A stretch of 64,000 nt of DNA from Antitrichia curtipendula (GCA_951230915.1 OX579639.1:11098001-11162000), one strand, 5' to 3'. Shown: positions 48,450 through 60,691, numbered from the stretch's first letter. Translations and numbers: made by a program. The notes: generated from the sequence alone by a model not told the origin.

Positions 48450-48917
48450 CCTCCAAATCAACATGGGGATATTGTTTCCAGCTTGCATTATCTTAGATGG
48501 AGAGATCAAGCACAAATCTTGTATAAAAGTTGTGATTTGGCTTAGCTAAATTGTGTCGTGAGGGCCAAGTACATAGAAATTCAACTAGCTCCACACAATC
48601 TTGCATCTTTTATTTGTCAACAACTATAAACATACATTGCAAAGTTTTTTGCCTTGCTGTTTGGACCATTCTAAAGTACAATCTTTCACAAATAAAACAT
48701 ATCTCTCACACGCAACCAACCTTGACACTCAAGGTAAATAATTTAGGATTTGGAGGTGAAGACAAGGGTTTAGGTAAATGCAACCGCCTTAAATGAAAAT
48801 AACAACAATCATCCAAAAATTGTAAGAACAACTTGGATGAATGCCTAGTTTATTTTAATTATAATTTAAAATTGTCCAATTTTAATCAATATTATTTTGT
48901 GGGTTGCGTAAATTTTT

Positions 48918-49594
48918 TTAACCCCTAAAGGACCATTTGTCTCTTTGGGGACAAGTGGGATTTTGGGTAGGTACCTATTGTCTCATTTTTTGTCTTGGCT
49001 TTTTTTAAACTTTTTCTGAAGATAGAAAAATTGATTAGCTTTGTGGGAAAATAATTGTTTTTTTAGTTGGTGCTTGGGAACAAAAGTTATGCTCAAAATA
49101 GTGGAGAAGGGCAACAAAAAAGAAATTCAAAAATTTGGTTAATTTTTTTTTCCCTTCTTAGATTATATTTTTGTCTATATGGAAATCTTTGATTCATTCC
49201 TAATTCTATTTAACAGTTTTTTTTAAATATGAAAATTAAGTTTTCATTGAATTTTTTTTCCTAGACTCTCAACTCAAGTCTCCATCATAAATATTTAAAG
49301 CTCAAAACTTTGTAGTCCAGAAAATTAAAGTTAAGAAGGTTCAAAGTCAAATAATCTAGTCCCGCAATGAGCTGAAAAACTTGTTTTTTTCCACTTTAAA
49401 CGCAGATATCTTGCAATCTTGCAAGTCAAAATTTTTGAAATTTTTTCTACACATTCTCACACTAGTTATGTATAAGATCATATGGTTAGATGTGCAAAAG
49501 AAACAATTTTCAATTTTTTTAACTCTTTTGCTATACAAATGGTAGTTTTGAGTGTTTTTTGGCCCCCCAAAATGGTCTTGGTCCTTCATGGGCT
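48918..49594. mobile_element. TTAA element, GGACCAA family, third copy
   Basis: Starts TTAACCCCTAAAGGACCATT. The right end CTTGGTCCTTCATGGGCTAA is decayed. TATAAGATCATATGGTTA (about 49471-49488) is about 106 bp inside the right end. The right end runs straight into a 235-bp family member. Confidence 0.72.
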
Positions 49595-49800
49595 AACCCG
49601 TGAACGACAACACGGACATTTGGCATCTAATGGATGATATGGAATCCTTCTATTAGGACAGAAGCGCACAGCTATCCATCCTTGAAATTTCGTTGTGAAA
49701 AGGGGAAGTCTTCTACAATAATTTGTCTTTCAATGAGTGCTTCTACTATTTCTTAAGCCAATGCTTCACACGGTTGGTCCAAGATGATCCTAAACTACTA
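49591..49800. mobile_element. 235-bp TTAA family, copy d (inverted, decayed)
   Basis: Begins CTAACCCGTGAACGAC and follows the reversed 235-bp consensus: 'ggaatcctt', 'aggacagaagc', 'tatccatcctt', 'gaagtcttctac'. Its far end is not clear. Confidence 0.6.
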
Positions 49801-50003
49801 GACGACGGTGGAAGGTTACCCAAACCGAATGGAGTGGTTGTGGGTTCAATATCTAGCGATAACAGGTGTTTCACCTGGCGTGAAATCAGCCTCTCTACAT
49901 GACGGAAACCCTTGTAGTGTGTTCTTCAACACACTCGTGTCAAAAAAAGAAAATGATTCACACGGTAATAAAAAAGAGATGATTTCAAAGGTCACCCGTT
50001 TCC

Positions 50004-50983
50004 TTAACCCCAAAGTGACAAAGAGGACAGAAAGTGTCCTCACATAATTCCAAGTCCAGTTCAAAGTGCTGTAACTTTTGCATCAAATGTCCAAATTCAA
50101 TAAAACTTGTTGGAAGATTTGCGTTCTCCCCTCTTGTTTGTGTGGTAAAATTTTCAGATTAATCCAAGGTTTATTGATTTTTTGGAAGCCAATCAAAGTT
50201 CACAACTTCAATTTGAGTTCACCAAATTGTATTTTAGGGCTGCAACTTCGGGGCCTTGTATCTCCTTCATCCATTGCTCATTTTCAATATAAAAAAAATT
50301 GGGTTTTGTTCGCCTTGAAGTATGGTTCTTATGGTAAAATTTTCATGTCAATCCAAGTTGTTTTGAATGTTTAGGAGCAATTCGAAGTTCCAAATCCTGC
50401 CATTTTTGGAGTATAGTGAACTTCGGCGGCTTGTTTCTTCTTCATACAGAGTCTATTTTCAATAATTCTTTTTGGAAAAATTGCGCATACTAGTCCAGTT
50501 TGTGTGGCTAAAATTTCATGTTAATCCAAGAATTAATGAGTGACAAAGAAGCATTCTAGTAGAAGGAGGTTCAGCTTTAGATCTGTTTTTTGCAATTTTT
50601 CTTGCTGATTTTTGACATTTCAAAGCCGTTTTGTAGACACAATGAGTCAATTGAATGAATTGTTTTCCCACCAATGTGTTTGTATACTAGTTTTGAATCA
50701 TTTTGTAGTGTAAAGTTTTTTCATTTGAGTAGGTTTAGAAATCAAATTTCACCTCCAAATGTGTTTTTTGGAAAATTTCAGCATCCATTTTCAACACTAA
50801 AACATTATGATCTTGCAATGTATATGGCCAATTGACTTCAAACTTTGTAAATGTCATCTACAACATGTACACTACAAGATTGTACGGTTGAGATTTGTAT
50901 AACTTGAAGACATTTAGATTCATAAAGCTTCAAAAGCAATGATGTTTTCGAACCCCATAAATTGAATGTCACTTTGGGGTTAA
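50004..50983. mobile_element. TTAA element with perfect 17-bp ends and internal ~185-bp repeats
   Basis: Ends TTAACCCCAAAGTGACA and TGTCACTTTGGGGTTAA are exact complements. Inside, 'tggtaaaattttcatgtcaa' followed by 'tccaag' recurs near 50137, 50330 and 50505. These units match the array at 11905-12440 in reverse complement. A GTACGGTTG box at about 50882-50890 lies 93 bp inside the right end. CCTTAA precedes and TTAAGG follows, extending the symmetry. Non-coding. Confidence 0.82.
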
Positions 50984-52420
50984 GGGTTAAAAAACATTCA
51001 CTCGAATGAGATCCATGTTGAGAAGGCTGCATTACGGATACCCCTCTCTCTCTCTCCATCCATAGCGTAAACTTACACTGCAAACTACAACTGAAGTTGT
51101 TTGGAGATTGGTGCGTAGAGAATCATTGACGGTTGTCACACTTCAGTTTGGAAGTCTTTTGAAGTTAAACAATTGGAGGGGTTGAAATATTTTTTGAAAT
51201 GAATCGGACGGCTCCTGATTTTTGTGGTTTGTGTGTGTGGTGGGAGACACACACAACTGTGTTGCCTCTTTTCACTGGATTGGGATTGTGTGTCACTCCA
51301 TCGTCACACTCTCCAACTGTGTGTTGTGGAACCACTTTCTGAGTCACAATCTACAAAGACTTTGATGCCGAGCTGAACTCTACCCCCACCAAAAGCATGC
51401 ATACTCTATCCCAAGGCACGGACTTTCACACCCGGTAGCTAAATTGAAGCATTCGAAAACATCTGAATGTGACCTCCTGGGACCCCCCAAAATTATTATT
51501 CCCTGAAATCCTTCACTTTCGCACGGAAGTGAATCTAGTCCCAAAAGTTAGAGTATTTGAATGCAAATTTTTAACACGCAGGAGGCAAACAGACAGTCCT
51601 GCATTTCAGGGATGAGAAAATGATGAGACTAACTGAAGCTTAGTAGAGTAGACAATTTGGACCCCACCCTTCTGTTTCTGCACTTCAGTTCAGGAGCTTG
51701 ACTGGACAAGCACAGCGAGAAAGAAAAATGACAGTGATGGAAAACTAGTCAAAAAAAGAAGCATTGGAATCATCACTGACGGACACGAAAGGTTGGGAAA
51801 ACAACAATTTCAATATATTTCAAATAGAGTGACTTTTGGTAAAATAGTGTGACACGTTCTAATAAAAAAAATCAGTTTAGTCACCCATCAATTCATCTGG
51901 GTCATCTCATTTGTAATTAATTGTAATTAGCACGGAGTCATTTCTCAACTTTGGACTCATACTTTGGACATTTCATTTTGCATTTCACAAAGAGAGAAGA
52001 ACTCCAACCATGCATATGTATAATCATCGTAAGTGCTATTACTATAAATCCAAAGGTATTGAATCCCATGCTCTTAGCTGAAAAATCTTCATACAGTGTA
52101 AGAATTTTTTTACATTTCATAAATTTCTTTAGAATGTGCCAGATTTTTTATTAGAGTAAAAGATGAAGCTATCATTAGTTATTAATGCTAACAATGATTG
52201 CACATTTTTGGGTGTAGAAGTCAAACGAATGTTGCAAAGGAGTTTTCCTAAATGTGAGGTTGTGGCAAGGTTGAGAAAAGGTAGAGGGACAATTTGGACC
52301 ACCATTCCAGTTCAGTACAGTACAGTAGTGACCAGCGAGACTTTTAAGAAAAGGAACCTGATATACCCAAAGAAAATGACCCCACACCAACAAGTACAGT
52401 AATAAAGCACCCACACTAAA
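50984..52420. other. Intergenic, nothing firmly recognised
   Basis: Mixed composition. A GT-rich block at 51220-51330 contains 'gtgtgtgtggtgggagacacacaca', a short hairpin. No credible gene. The last part is probably the upstream region of the secreted-protein gene. Confidence 0.35.
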
Positions 52421-52439
52421 TTGCATACCGTTAGGCGTA

Positions 52440-53702
52440 AGTACTGCAGGGAAGAAGCACTGGCGCTACATTTGCAGCAGCAGCAGCAGAGCTATGGCAG
52501 AAGCGCCTGCATCCGTCAGAGACGTGAGACAGAGAGAAAGACAGAGAGCATGAGCGCATCAATTCGACAATCCTCGAGATCTGCAGACGCTAATGGTCTT
52601 AAAGAATTCGATCGAGTTTAGGGAACCGCCATAGCCACCGATTTCTGCTTCAGTTAGCTTCCCCCTACCGGCGCTCACACATCATCTCTTTCATTTCCGA
52701 GTCTGTTATTGTCCTTTTTATTGTTTCTCCTGCCAATAAAACTTTTGCATGAGCAGACTGCACTCCTCATAGCCGTTCCTTCTAGCGCAAGGACAGCAGT
52801 GCGGTTTGATTATATGTCAAAAGGAGACTCGTTGGAGGGAAAAAAAAGCCGCTCTATAGCTCTTTGCCGCCGGAGTGTCAGAGTGGATCATTGTTTTGTT
52901 TGTGGACGTTGGTAGGAAGGTCTGCGTTGTTGCTCTTCAAGGGCGACAGCAACCCGTGTGACTTAGGTTTTGTAGTATAAGTTTCATTTCGCATACTTGC
53001 TGAGTCAAGACGCTTTGAGCTGTTTAGTTTGCTGTGGTACAGGTTAGTCGTGCTGTGTGCGCAATGAGCTTGAGGCTTGTAGTTGAATTAGTGCGGCATT
53101 AGTTAGTGACGACTGTAGGTCTTCACGTTCGGCAATATCCGTGTGATCTCTGCAACGTGCGCGTGTGCTCTACATGTCCTGGCCACGTTGCTTCCATTGC
53201 TCGTTTAGCTAGCTGCAGGACGTGATATTTTGGAACTTTGAACACATCAAGGGATTTTTAGTGACTTTTCTTCTTCTCGTAGGTCGCCGAAGCAGGTCCA
53301 TATTTCACCAGAGGAAGAGATGCGACAGAGCTGAATGTGAACGTCCTATTCAGTACTTTTCAGTTTTGATGGTATATAAATTCAAACATATCGAGGGATT
53401 CTAGTTTTTTTACTTTTCCTTCTGTCAATAGATCTTTGGAGCAGGTTCATGTTCCACTAAAGATAGAGATGTGCGATAGAGCTGAATGTGGAAGTGCTGC
53501 GCAATACTAATATCTTTAGTTTTGATTCTTCATCCTTAATAGTCTACATCATTGAACACATCTCTCAACAGGTCTTTCTTTGGTGGAATATCGGGATAAT
53601 CTATAGCATTGTACAAATCTCTCAACAGATCATTGAAAAGCCTATCTCCTCGAAGGAAGGGATGCGTGATACAGCTGAAAGTGCGATTCTGTAGCTTCGA
53701 TT
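52440..53702 (+). other. GC-richer leader/promoter region of the secreted-protein gene
   Basis: G+C rises from about 52,430. There is a CAG run (about 52477-52490), a GACAGAGAGAAAGACAGAGA tract, and several AG acceptor-like sites after pyrimidine runs (for example before 53282 and 53432). Short frames such as 52709-52915 show no family signature. The most likely reading is a promoter plus a long, possibly spliced, 5' leader. Confidence 0.4.
53236..53690 (+). repeat. Three degenerate direct repeats in the leader
   Basis: The motif 'gagatgYgcgaYagagctgaatgtg' occurs at about 53316, 53466 and 53660, each preceded by 'cttcttct..aggtc..' or 'ctctcaacaggtc' segments and 'aacacatc..' starts. Spacing is about 150 and 195 bp. 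The units end close to the start codon. Confidence 0.65.
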
Positions 53703-54149
53703 ATGGTTCCATTTCTGAAACGCGCGTCAAAATTTAAAATGGCGACACTAGTTTTGTTCCTTTCAATGTCGATGATTTTGGCAGCAGTCTACGCTCACCA
53801 ACCAGGTCCAAAGCTGAGCTTCTACAACTACTCTGGAATGCTAGCTACGATTAGCTGCATGGACCACCCGCCAACGATCTTGGAAGCCGGGAAGACCTTC
53901 TCCATTCCGTTCACTCATGGCAATCAAGCGTGCAGCGTGACACTCAAGGACGGGGAGCATGCCTCTGTAGCAATTGACAAGATGTTACCGAGATCTTCCA
54001 GCTCTGGCCTCTCTGTTTCCGTCGATATCAACGACTCGTACCTTTTCTTCTCTCTGGACGAGACGGTTCATCATCAATATGTGAATTACCAAAATAGTCA
54101 GGGTGAACGCATCCAGATTCAGAGGTCCTCCGATCTTCAACTGTGGTGA
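53703..54149 (+). CDS. Small secreted protein, unrecognised family (~136-157 aa)
   Basis: The second in-frame ATG (53739, context AAAATGGCG) gives a textbook signal peptide, MATLVLFLSMSMILAAVYA, with likely cleavage before HQPGPK. The first ATG (53703) would add MVPFLKRASKFK and is less likely. The mature part (about 117 aa) has two cysteines (ISCMD and NQACSV), probably one disulfide, and alternating hydrophobic residues suggesting beta strands (KLSFYNYSG, FSIPFTHGNQACSVTLKDGE, GLSVSVDINDSYLFFSLDE). Size and layout recall small beta-sandwich secreted proteins such as S-protein homologues, but no diagnostic motif supports this. The stop TGA at 54147 overlaps a perfect donor (GTGAGT from 54146); splicing to CTGCTCCAG/GTCTGCGG at 55191 would replace the final W-stop by WSAEESVDE and end at 55216-55218. 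No lesion is seen. Confidence 0.7.
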   Translation: MVPFLKRASKFKMATLVLFLSMSMILAAVYAHQPGPKLSFYNYSGMLATISCMDHPPTILEAGKTFSIPFTHGNQACSVTLKDGEHASVAIDKMLPRSSSSGLSVSVDINDSYLFFSLDETVHHQYVNYQNSQGERIQIQRSSDLQLW

Positions 54150-54519
54150 GTTTTGCCTCAGTCCCCTGCTCCGTAATCGGTGAGGGAACTTCTGCTTCTA
54201 ACTACCGTGTGTCCATGTCTAATCCAGAGAAAACCAATGACAAACGCTTTTTAGAGTCTAGGTTTCTTGGTCTTCGTAGTTGTTTCCCTCTTCTCCTATT
54301 TTCCTTGAAGGCATGTTTAACGACATTTAAAGAAAAACTCGTAATTGAAATTGAGAGGGCTGGAGAATTTTCCACCTTTGCTAGCCTTATCCCTAGAAAG
54401 ATATTAAGAGAGACATGATCTTTGATTTGTCTCAATAGCACGGCATGTTTTGATCTGGTGCGTCTGTTTGTTACCTTGTGTCGATGTTTGTAGTGCGGAA
54501 ACTGCTGAATTAGGGTCGA

Positions 54520-55130
54520 CTGAACTTTGAAGTTAAATAAAATCTTACCAAAATACTAAGTTTAGTAAATTTTAGGGGAGTATCCACGAGAGTATGTTTT
54601 AAGCATCGAAAATCCGATTTGAAAAGAAAATGTTCATGATTACTCTAATGAAGTTTTTTTTGCAAGGGTGTCCATTGCAAATCTTAAATTTTTAGTGTTT
54701 TGGAGATGAGCCTCAAATACACTAGATCTTGGAGATATCGTATGTGAAGTGGATTTAAAAGTATTGTAAAGTAGATTTTGAGAAGTCATAAATCCATTAT
54801 GGTTATTCATTTTATGTTCTTTAAGCTCATTTTTTCATGATCTCAAGTTTAGACATGTGAAAAGAGGATTAGAAGACAACAAATCACTTTCAGAGTAAAC
54901 ACCCTCTTGATCAAATAGAATACCTCTTGATCAAATAGAATACTCTTTCAATCCATAAGTGATATTGTTGTGTGTTCATTTCCTATGTGATCCATAACAT
55001 ACTTAATTTGAATTTGTATAGTTACAATGTTTAAAATATTGATAAAACTTATCAAAACTTGGGCTTTTTGTTCTATTTTGAGTAAACTCCAAGAAATTTA
55101 AAAAAAAAGGCTTTGAGCATTTAGGGTCAA
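54520..55130. mobile_element. TTAA element, 650-bp family, decayed copy C
   Basis: Collinear with copies A and B from 'gaactttgaagttaaataaa' onward. The left terminus is lost; the right reads GCATTTAGGGTCAAC. GTATAGTTA at about 55016 keeps the usual position. It would lie within the possible intron 54146-55190 of the secreted-protein gene. Confidence 0.7.
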
Positions 55131-55190
55131 CAGTTTAAGATGAAAAATATTTTCAAGGATTGGCTTTTTGCTTACTTTCGCCTGCTCCAG

Positions 55191-56030
55191 GTCTGCGGAA
55201 GAGTCGGTAGATGAATGACTTTTCAAGAGATGCTTACTGTCTGGAGTATCTGTCGCGCTTCTATATCAAGATTCAAGGAGAATCATCAACGCCATGGAGG
55301 CATGGTAACAAAATGACTGCGTGCAAGCCGGGAGCAGTGAAGGTTTCAAATCTGTGTTTCGATCTGGAGCATTTCTAAGAGTTTTAACAGGTTTTCAATA
55401 TCCACTGTAGCTGCACAAGCTTGGTTGCTGTTGCCGGAACTTGTCAAAAGCATGGTATCTTGGGAGTTTAGAATTCAATACTCCTGACCTAGCTTAAAAT
55501 TTCTAAACCAACTCCAGTAATTTGACGTTTGGCATTAAACTTTGATTTGAAGACTGTACATTCAGGACTGTCAGATCTATAGCCTGAAACTAGGAAATTC
55601 ATGTCTCACTGAAGTGAGTAGGATTGAAGGAATTTCAGAGCATCAATTTTTTTGAAGAGCAGATTCGCACAAAATGTCCTTATTCTTCATCTTTGGAAGA
55701 GTACAGGTACTTCGGAGTAGTGGATGCATCAATTGTTTACAAAAGCTGTTGCATGTCGGCGTCTTAGCAATATCTTTTCAAAACTTAGACAAGGCTTTGA
55801 CCTGTACATAGGAACGGGTGAGGTTTGATTCCCATCATATTATTCTTGAAAAGATGCAAGTGGTGAACTCTAGTTGCCACGCATGCTTGAACAAGTGGAT
55901 CGACCAGAGCATATCTGAGGCTCTTACGTTGTAGATTAGGTACATTCTTACTCAGGGAGTCAGGGTTATATCGAAACTCGAAAGTACAACCGCTGCTAAC
56001 ACCGGTTTAATCCAATGTGCGAGGGTTATT
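55191..56030 (+). other. Possible last exon and 3' UTR of the secreted-protein gene
   Basis: A pyrimidine-rich tract ends in CTGCTCCAG at 55190. Downstream G+C stays above the intergenic level until about 56,030. Only nine codons would be added before TGA at 55216; the rest would be untranslated. Confidence 0.4.
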
Positions 56031-59000
56031 ACTGCAAATTTTTAAAAACTAGCATCACTAAAATATTGTATTTTTTTGGATATTGTTACCACACAGTAAT
56101 ATTTCTAATTTAAATACATTACAATTAGACTTCCTCAAATGAGTGTCGTATGCACTAATATTTTAAAGCACTTGAATTTTAGTCGAGGAATAAATTGAAT
56201 GTCATGGGAAGATGTAGAATAGAGTTTTTGATAACGATGACCATATCTGGTTATTGGGGTTGGGAAGAGCATTCTACAAATGAATACCAGTTTTTTTGAA
56301 TATTTTGTGAAAATATAAGTTACTTCCTTTGAAAAGTGGCCAAAAAAAGATACTGGCAAATTATTCTCAGTTTTTGTCAAAATACCTTGATACTTTGTAT
56401 ATGAAAGAGAATGTTGATCTTGGCTTTTAGATAGGAAAGTGGATGCACCTTGGTCAACCTTGATTGTAACCTTCAATATAACCAATTTCTGTTTTAAGCT
56501 TGACAAGATCTTTTTCTACTTCATCTTGAAATTTTTAAAAAAAATCAAGAAATCAAAAGAATTATTGTAAATGCAAGATCCATGTGTTAAAAATCCAATT
56601 AATATAGTATGTTGTGTTTTTCAGTTTAAAATGGATTTTAAATTTAAACTAAAAAATTAAAATTTTTATTTTGACCGTCATTCATAATAAAAATTCTAAA
56701 TTTTTCTAATATTTATTATATTTGGTATAATTTTATTCTCAACCTTCATTGTAGAAATCATAATAATTTGATTTTTCCATCAATTTTTTTGAAAAAATAA
56801 TAAAAATAGAAATTATTTTTCCTCCTAGAAAAAAATACTAAGATTTTATACATCAATTAAAATAAAGGATAAAGCCAATTTAATATCCAAATTTGACTTC
56901 AAAGACTTTGCCTTGAGTGATTTGGATGTAGGAAATAAAAGAACCAGTTGATAAATTTTGACACTAATATCATTTGTACCACTTGTGGACATTTCACATG
57001 ATTCGGGTTTTTTTGTTATTTTTACTTATTTATTTTCAATATTTGCAACAAAATTGATAACAATTATAATTTTTTATGAATTAAACTGAAATTTCCCATG
57101 GTGATGTTTAATTCATAGTTTCAAGTACAAAAAAAAATAGGATTGATATTCAATCACAATATAGTATGCTACATTTGGGTCTAACATGATATTTGATCAA
57201 ATGGTAATGAATCTTGTTCTTGTAGGATTTAAACCCTGAGGAGTCACGAAAGAGCACTTGGATGATTTTGAATGAACAATGTTAAAAGAAGTAATTTATG
57301 ATTTTCATCCAATTTTATTTAGATAGTTCTTTGAGTGGTGTTGGAATTATTGAAGTATAATTGATTTTTATGCATGTGAAAATATTTCATTTACAAAAAA
57401 TGGAAGATACTTTATAGTTTTTTGCAAACTTTTAGCTCCTTTCTCTTGATAATTTTTGTGTTGAAAGAATTGGTTTTTAATCTTGAATTGTAGTATTGAA
57501 TAGAAGGTTGTTGACTTTGAAATTCTTGAAATTGGATATTTTACTACAATATGAAATTATGGTTCATAAGCACAATTTAGTGATGTCCAGTGTTTATAAT
57601 CTAAGATAGTTTTCATAATAATACATGCCCTCAACCTTCAATAATAGTTTGAAAAGTCTAGTTTTGATTGGCATATGGTGTTTGGGAGGTAATTGACATG
57701 GAAGGTGCATGAATCCAAGATTAGTGCAATGATAAAGGTTGTATTTATGTTGAGCTAGGTTTAATATTTTTCATGTGTAAAATATATGTTTATTACTTTG
57801 TAGGATTTGTTTGATATGTTTGGAGTGAATTTCAAAAAGTCCAAATATTTGAGGTCATATTTCAATATGTGATATTTTATTTGATAAAATTTAAAAATTT
57901 AGGAAATTATAGTCTATGATTTCAAAATGAATTCTCATTCATTTTACCTCGTAAGAAGTACAAGTTGCAATGGATATTAGTAACAACATTTGCAAGAAGA
58001 GGATCAAAACTGTTCTTGCAAAATTTTAGAAAGAGGTTCATAAAAAGCAAAAGAGGTGACTTCCCAACTTTAAAAAACTATTTTATTTATGGAACTTGAA
58101 ATTTTTGGTTGCTATTAGTTTGACAACATAGCAAGGCTATTTCTAAAATATGGTCTTCCCTACTTATATAGAAGCAAAAACATTGTCAACAACAATTGTA
58201 GGACTTAAGATAAAGACACTCTTCTAGTACGCCAAGTACTTTAAGTGGTTGGAATTATTCTATTTGTACAAGCACTATGAAACTCATCAAAGGCAATTTT
58301 GTCTCTCAAAAACTCAGAAATTATTTTCTTATGCCAATATAGTGTGGAAGTTTGTTCTTAATATAGATAAAAAAAGTGTCACCACCTCATCTTTTTGAAG
58401 ACATATACTCCATGATATATAGATCTTTTTTTTGAAACCTTTTTTTTCCCTAAGGTTAAATGAAAGGCATTTGGCTTGATTGAATTAAGAATGTTTAATA
58501 ATGAACTATCCAATTCTTGTATGTAAGAGCATTGAAAAAGTCAAACAAAGTGTATTGTTGAAATCTAATAGAACATCATTAATCAATATTGGGAGGGGGC
58601 CCAGAAACCTCCAATACTGCAACTTCCCAACCACCCAATAGATTAAACTAAATTCACACCTGGAGATTATTCCAATCTCTAATAGTAATGATTTGTGTTT
58701 GTTAACCCATTAAAGCCCCTAGTTGATTCCTGGGGGTGAGGGGGGGTGAGGTAGAGACAAGATTTTTTTTGGTTTTAAGCTAACATTATAAAAAAAATAC
58801 CAAACCGCAATGCATTCTAGAGATTTGACCTAGCTGATGGATTTCACATGAATACTTGGGGCTCTACAATAACAAAATGAGAAATTTTGCATTGTTTTTT
58901 ATATTTTCAATCAATATTTCATTAGTTTTTTAAACTCCAAAATCGCATACTAGCACAGATCGTTAGGAGTCTTACCCTATTGCATTCGGTTTGCAATTCT

Positions 59001-59038
59001 CCACACCCATCCTCTTTTGTCTGTATCCAAATTCATTG
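56031..59038. other. Long AT-rich gene-free stretch
   Basis: No gene and no element ends that I can pair. Chance frames only (for example 123 codons on the minus strand at 56135-56506, no signature). There is a G-rich patch at about 58,590-58,750. Confidence 0.4.
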
Positions 59039-59268
59039 TTAATCCTTAAACGACGGACTCATAACTGTGGAAATCATCTGTTTTGTCACTATGTGAATTG
59101 TTGGATTAAAATAGTGCAAAAAACACTCATTGGAAGACAAACTATTGTAGATGATCTTCTCTTTTCACACAAAATTGGGAGGATGAATAGTTGCACTTCT
59201 GTCCTACATGGAGAGATTCTTTGTCATTCATCGGCCAAAAAACATCATCGGGGGCATTTATGGGTTAA
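59039..59268. mobile_element. 235-bp TTAA family, copy e (complete)
   Basis: TTAATCCTTAAACGACGGAC to GGGGCATTTATGGGTTAA. Uninterrupted, so it serves as the empty-site reference for its neighbour. Its right TTAA is shared with the next, inverted copy. Confidence 0.8.
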
Positions 59269-60310
59269 CCCTTAAATGTCGAGGTGGACGTTTTGTGGCC
59301 GATGAATGACAAGAGAATCTCATGTGTAGGACAGAAGTGCAACTATTCATCCTCCCAATTTTGTGTGAAAAGAGAAGATCATCTACAGTAGTTTGACTTC
59401 CAATGACTGCTTTTGCATTATTTCAATCCAACAATTCACACTATGTTAACCCCTAACTGCCTGAGCGACCAAATATGGTCGTTGCAAAATTTCAGGCTCA
59501 TTTGGGTACGGGCAATTAAATTCCTTTGACCAGTTAAAAAAATTCACGGACAGTATTGAAGGTTAACTATTGGAAACTTTTATTTTTCACTAAAAAAGGT
59601 AAATATTTGATTTTTGAGAGGTCCTCAAAGGCATATACGTATCATTAGTGGAAGAGTAAAGTTTGCGAATTTTACTTGATTTCCCGGCTTTGAACAAAGC
59701 TTGCCAATTTCACTTGATTTGAGATCTAAAAAGTTGTACTTATCCATTTGCTTTGAAAATGGTCCCAATGGAAAGAGTAAAGTGTTTTCATGATTTTCAC
59801 CGTTGAAAATTTAAACATGCAAGTGTTCATTTGGAGTTATTTGTGATTTCTACTTATAAAAAAATATTGCATTTCAACAATTGCAAGGTGGATTGTGTAA
59901 TGAGTTTGATAGCTTTTCATGTGAAATTAAGTTTTTTGAAAGTGTATTTTAGTGTGCTAACATAATTTGTAGTTGTTCATGTCACCTCCAATCCCCAAAA
60001 ATATTTATTTGCAAATTTCTCAAACATTGTGGGGAGGGGCAGCATACTAAAAATAGAAAACATACATTTCTCTTGTTATGATCTCACAACTCCTATGCAA
60101 TTTTGCACTCAAAATTGGAATATATACTAATAAGATAGCTCTTTAAACATCTGTAAGGTTAGATTTTGAAAAAAGAACAATTTGCATCATTGGGGATAAC
60201 TATAAGTCCATGCTCTTTTTTCATAGGAAGAACACACTTGAAAAGGTTTAGGCACTTAGGGATTAAAACATATCATTTCCATGGTTATGAGCCTGTCGTT
60301 TAGGGGTTAA
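59265..60310. mobile_element. 235-bp TTAA family, copy f (inverted), interrupted
   Basis: Left part 59265-59449 (TTAACCCTTAAATGTCGAGG to CAATTCACACTATG plus TTAA); right part 60263-60310 (TTAAAACATATCATTTCC to CGTTTAGGGGTTAA). Together they give the inverse of copy e. The gap is filled by the element at 59446-60266. Confidence 0.78.
59446..60266. mobile_element. TTAA element, ~820-bp family, copy 2, nested
   Basis: Left TTAACCCCTAACTGCCTGAG, right GGCACTTAGGGATTAA. GTAAGGTTA at 60153-60161 is 105 bp inside the right end. Inverse orientation relative to 42852-43678, with high similarity over the whole length. It sits inside a 235-bp element with TTAA on both sides. Confidence 0.82.
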
Positions 60311-60369
60311 AATCTGGCTACCAATGAAGAAGTGTCAATTTCGACCCAAAAGTGGTGGACTGGTCCTTA

Positions 60370-60685
60370 CTGGGTTAATAATAATGTTGTGGAAGCTGGA
60401 ACCGGAAGCAGAAGATCCTACCCTACTAGTAACTAGTAACCGAACAATGATTAGGGGGCTGACGGGGCAGAGCTGAGCTGGATACTGTGCAGTTGGCAAA
60501 CCAGCCGAAGCCACGAGTCCACGACCTGAAGTCCCGCCGGGCAGGCAATTCAACTCGCAATCCAATCCTCTTTGTGGGTTCATTTGGGATGGAGCTGTCG
60601 ATTATGCCAAAGCTGCGTGGATTGATAAGTAAAACCCTGAAAGGACATTCCATGTGTTCCCGTTTGGTCAAACTTCATTAGTTTT
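60370..60685. other. GC-rich island, unrecognised
   Basis: Composition is gene-like and very different from both flanks. Overlapping frames of 64-82 codons exist on both strands, but none has a recognisable motif. It could be a captured or decayed gene piece between two TTAA elements (60310 and 60692). Confidence 0.3.
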
Positions 60686-60691
60686 TCTATA

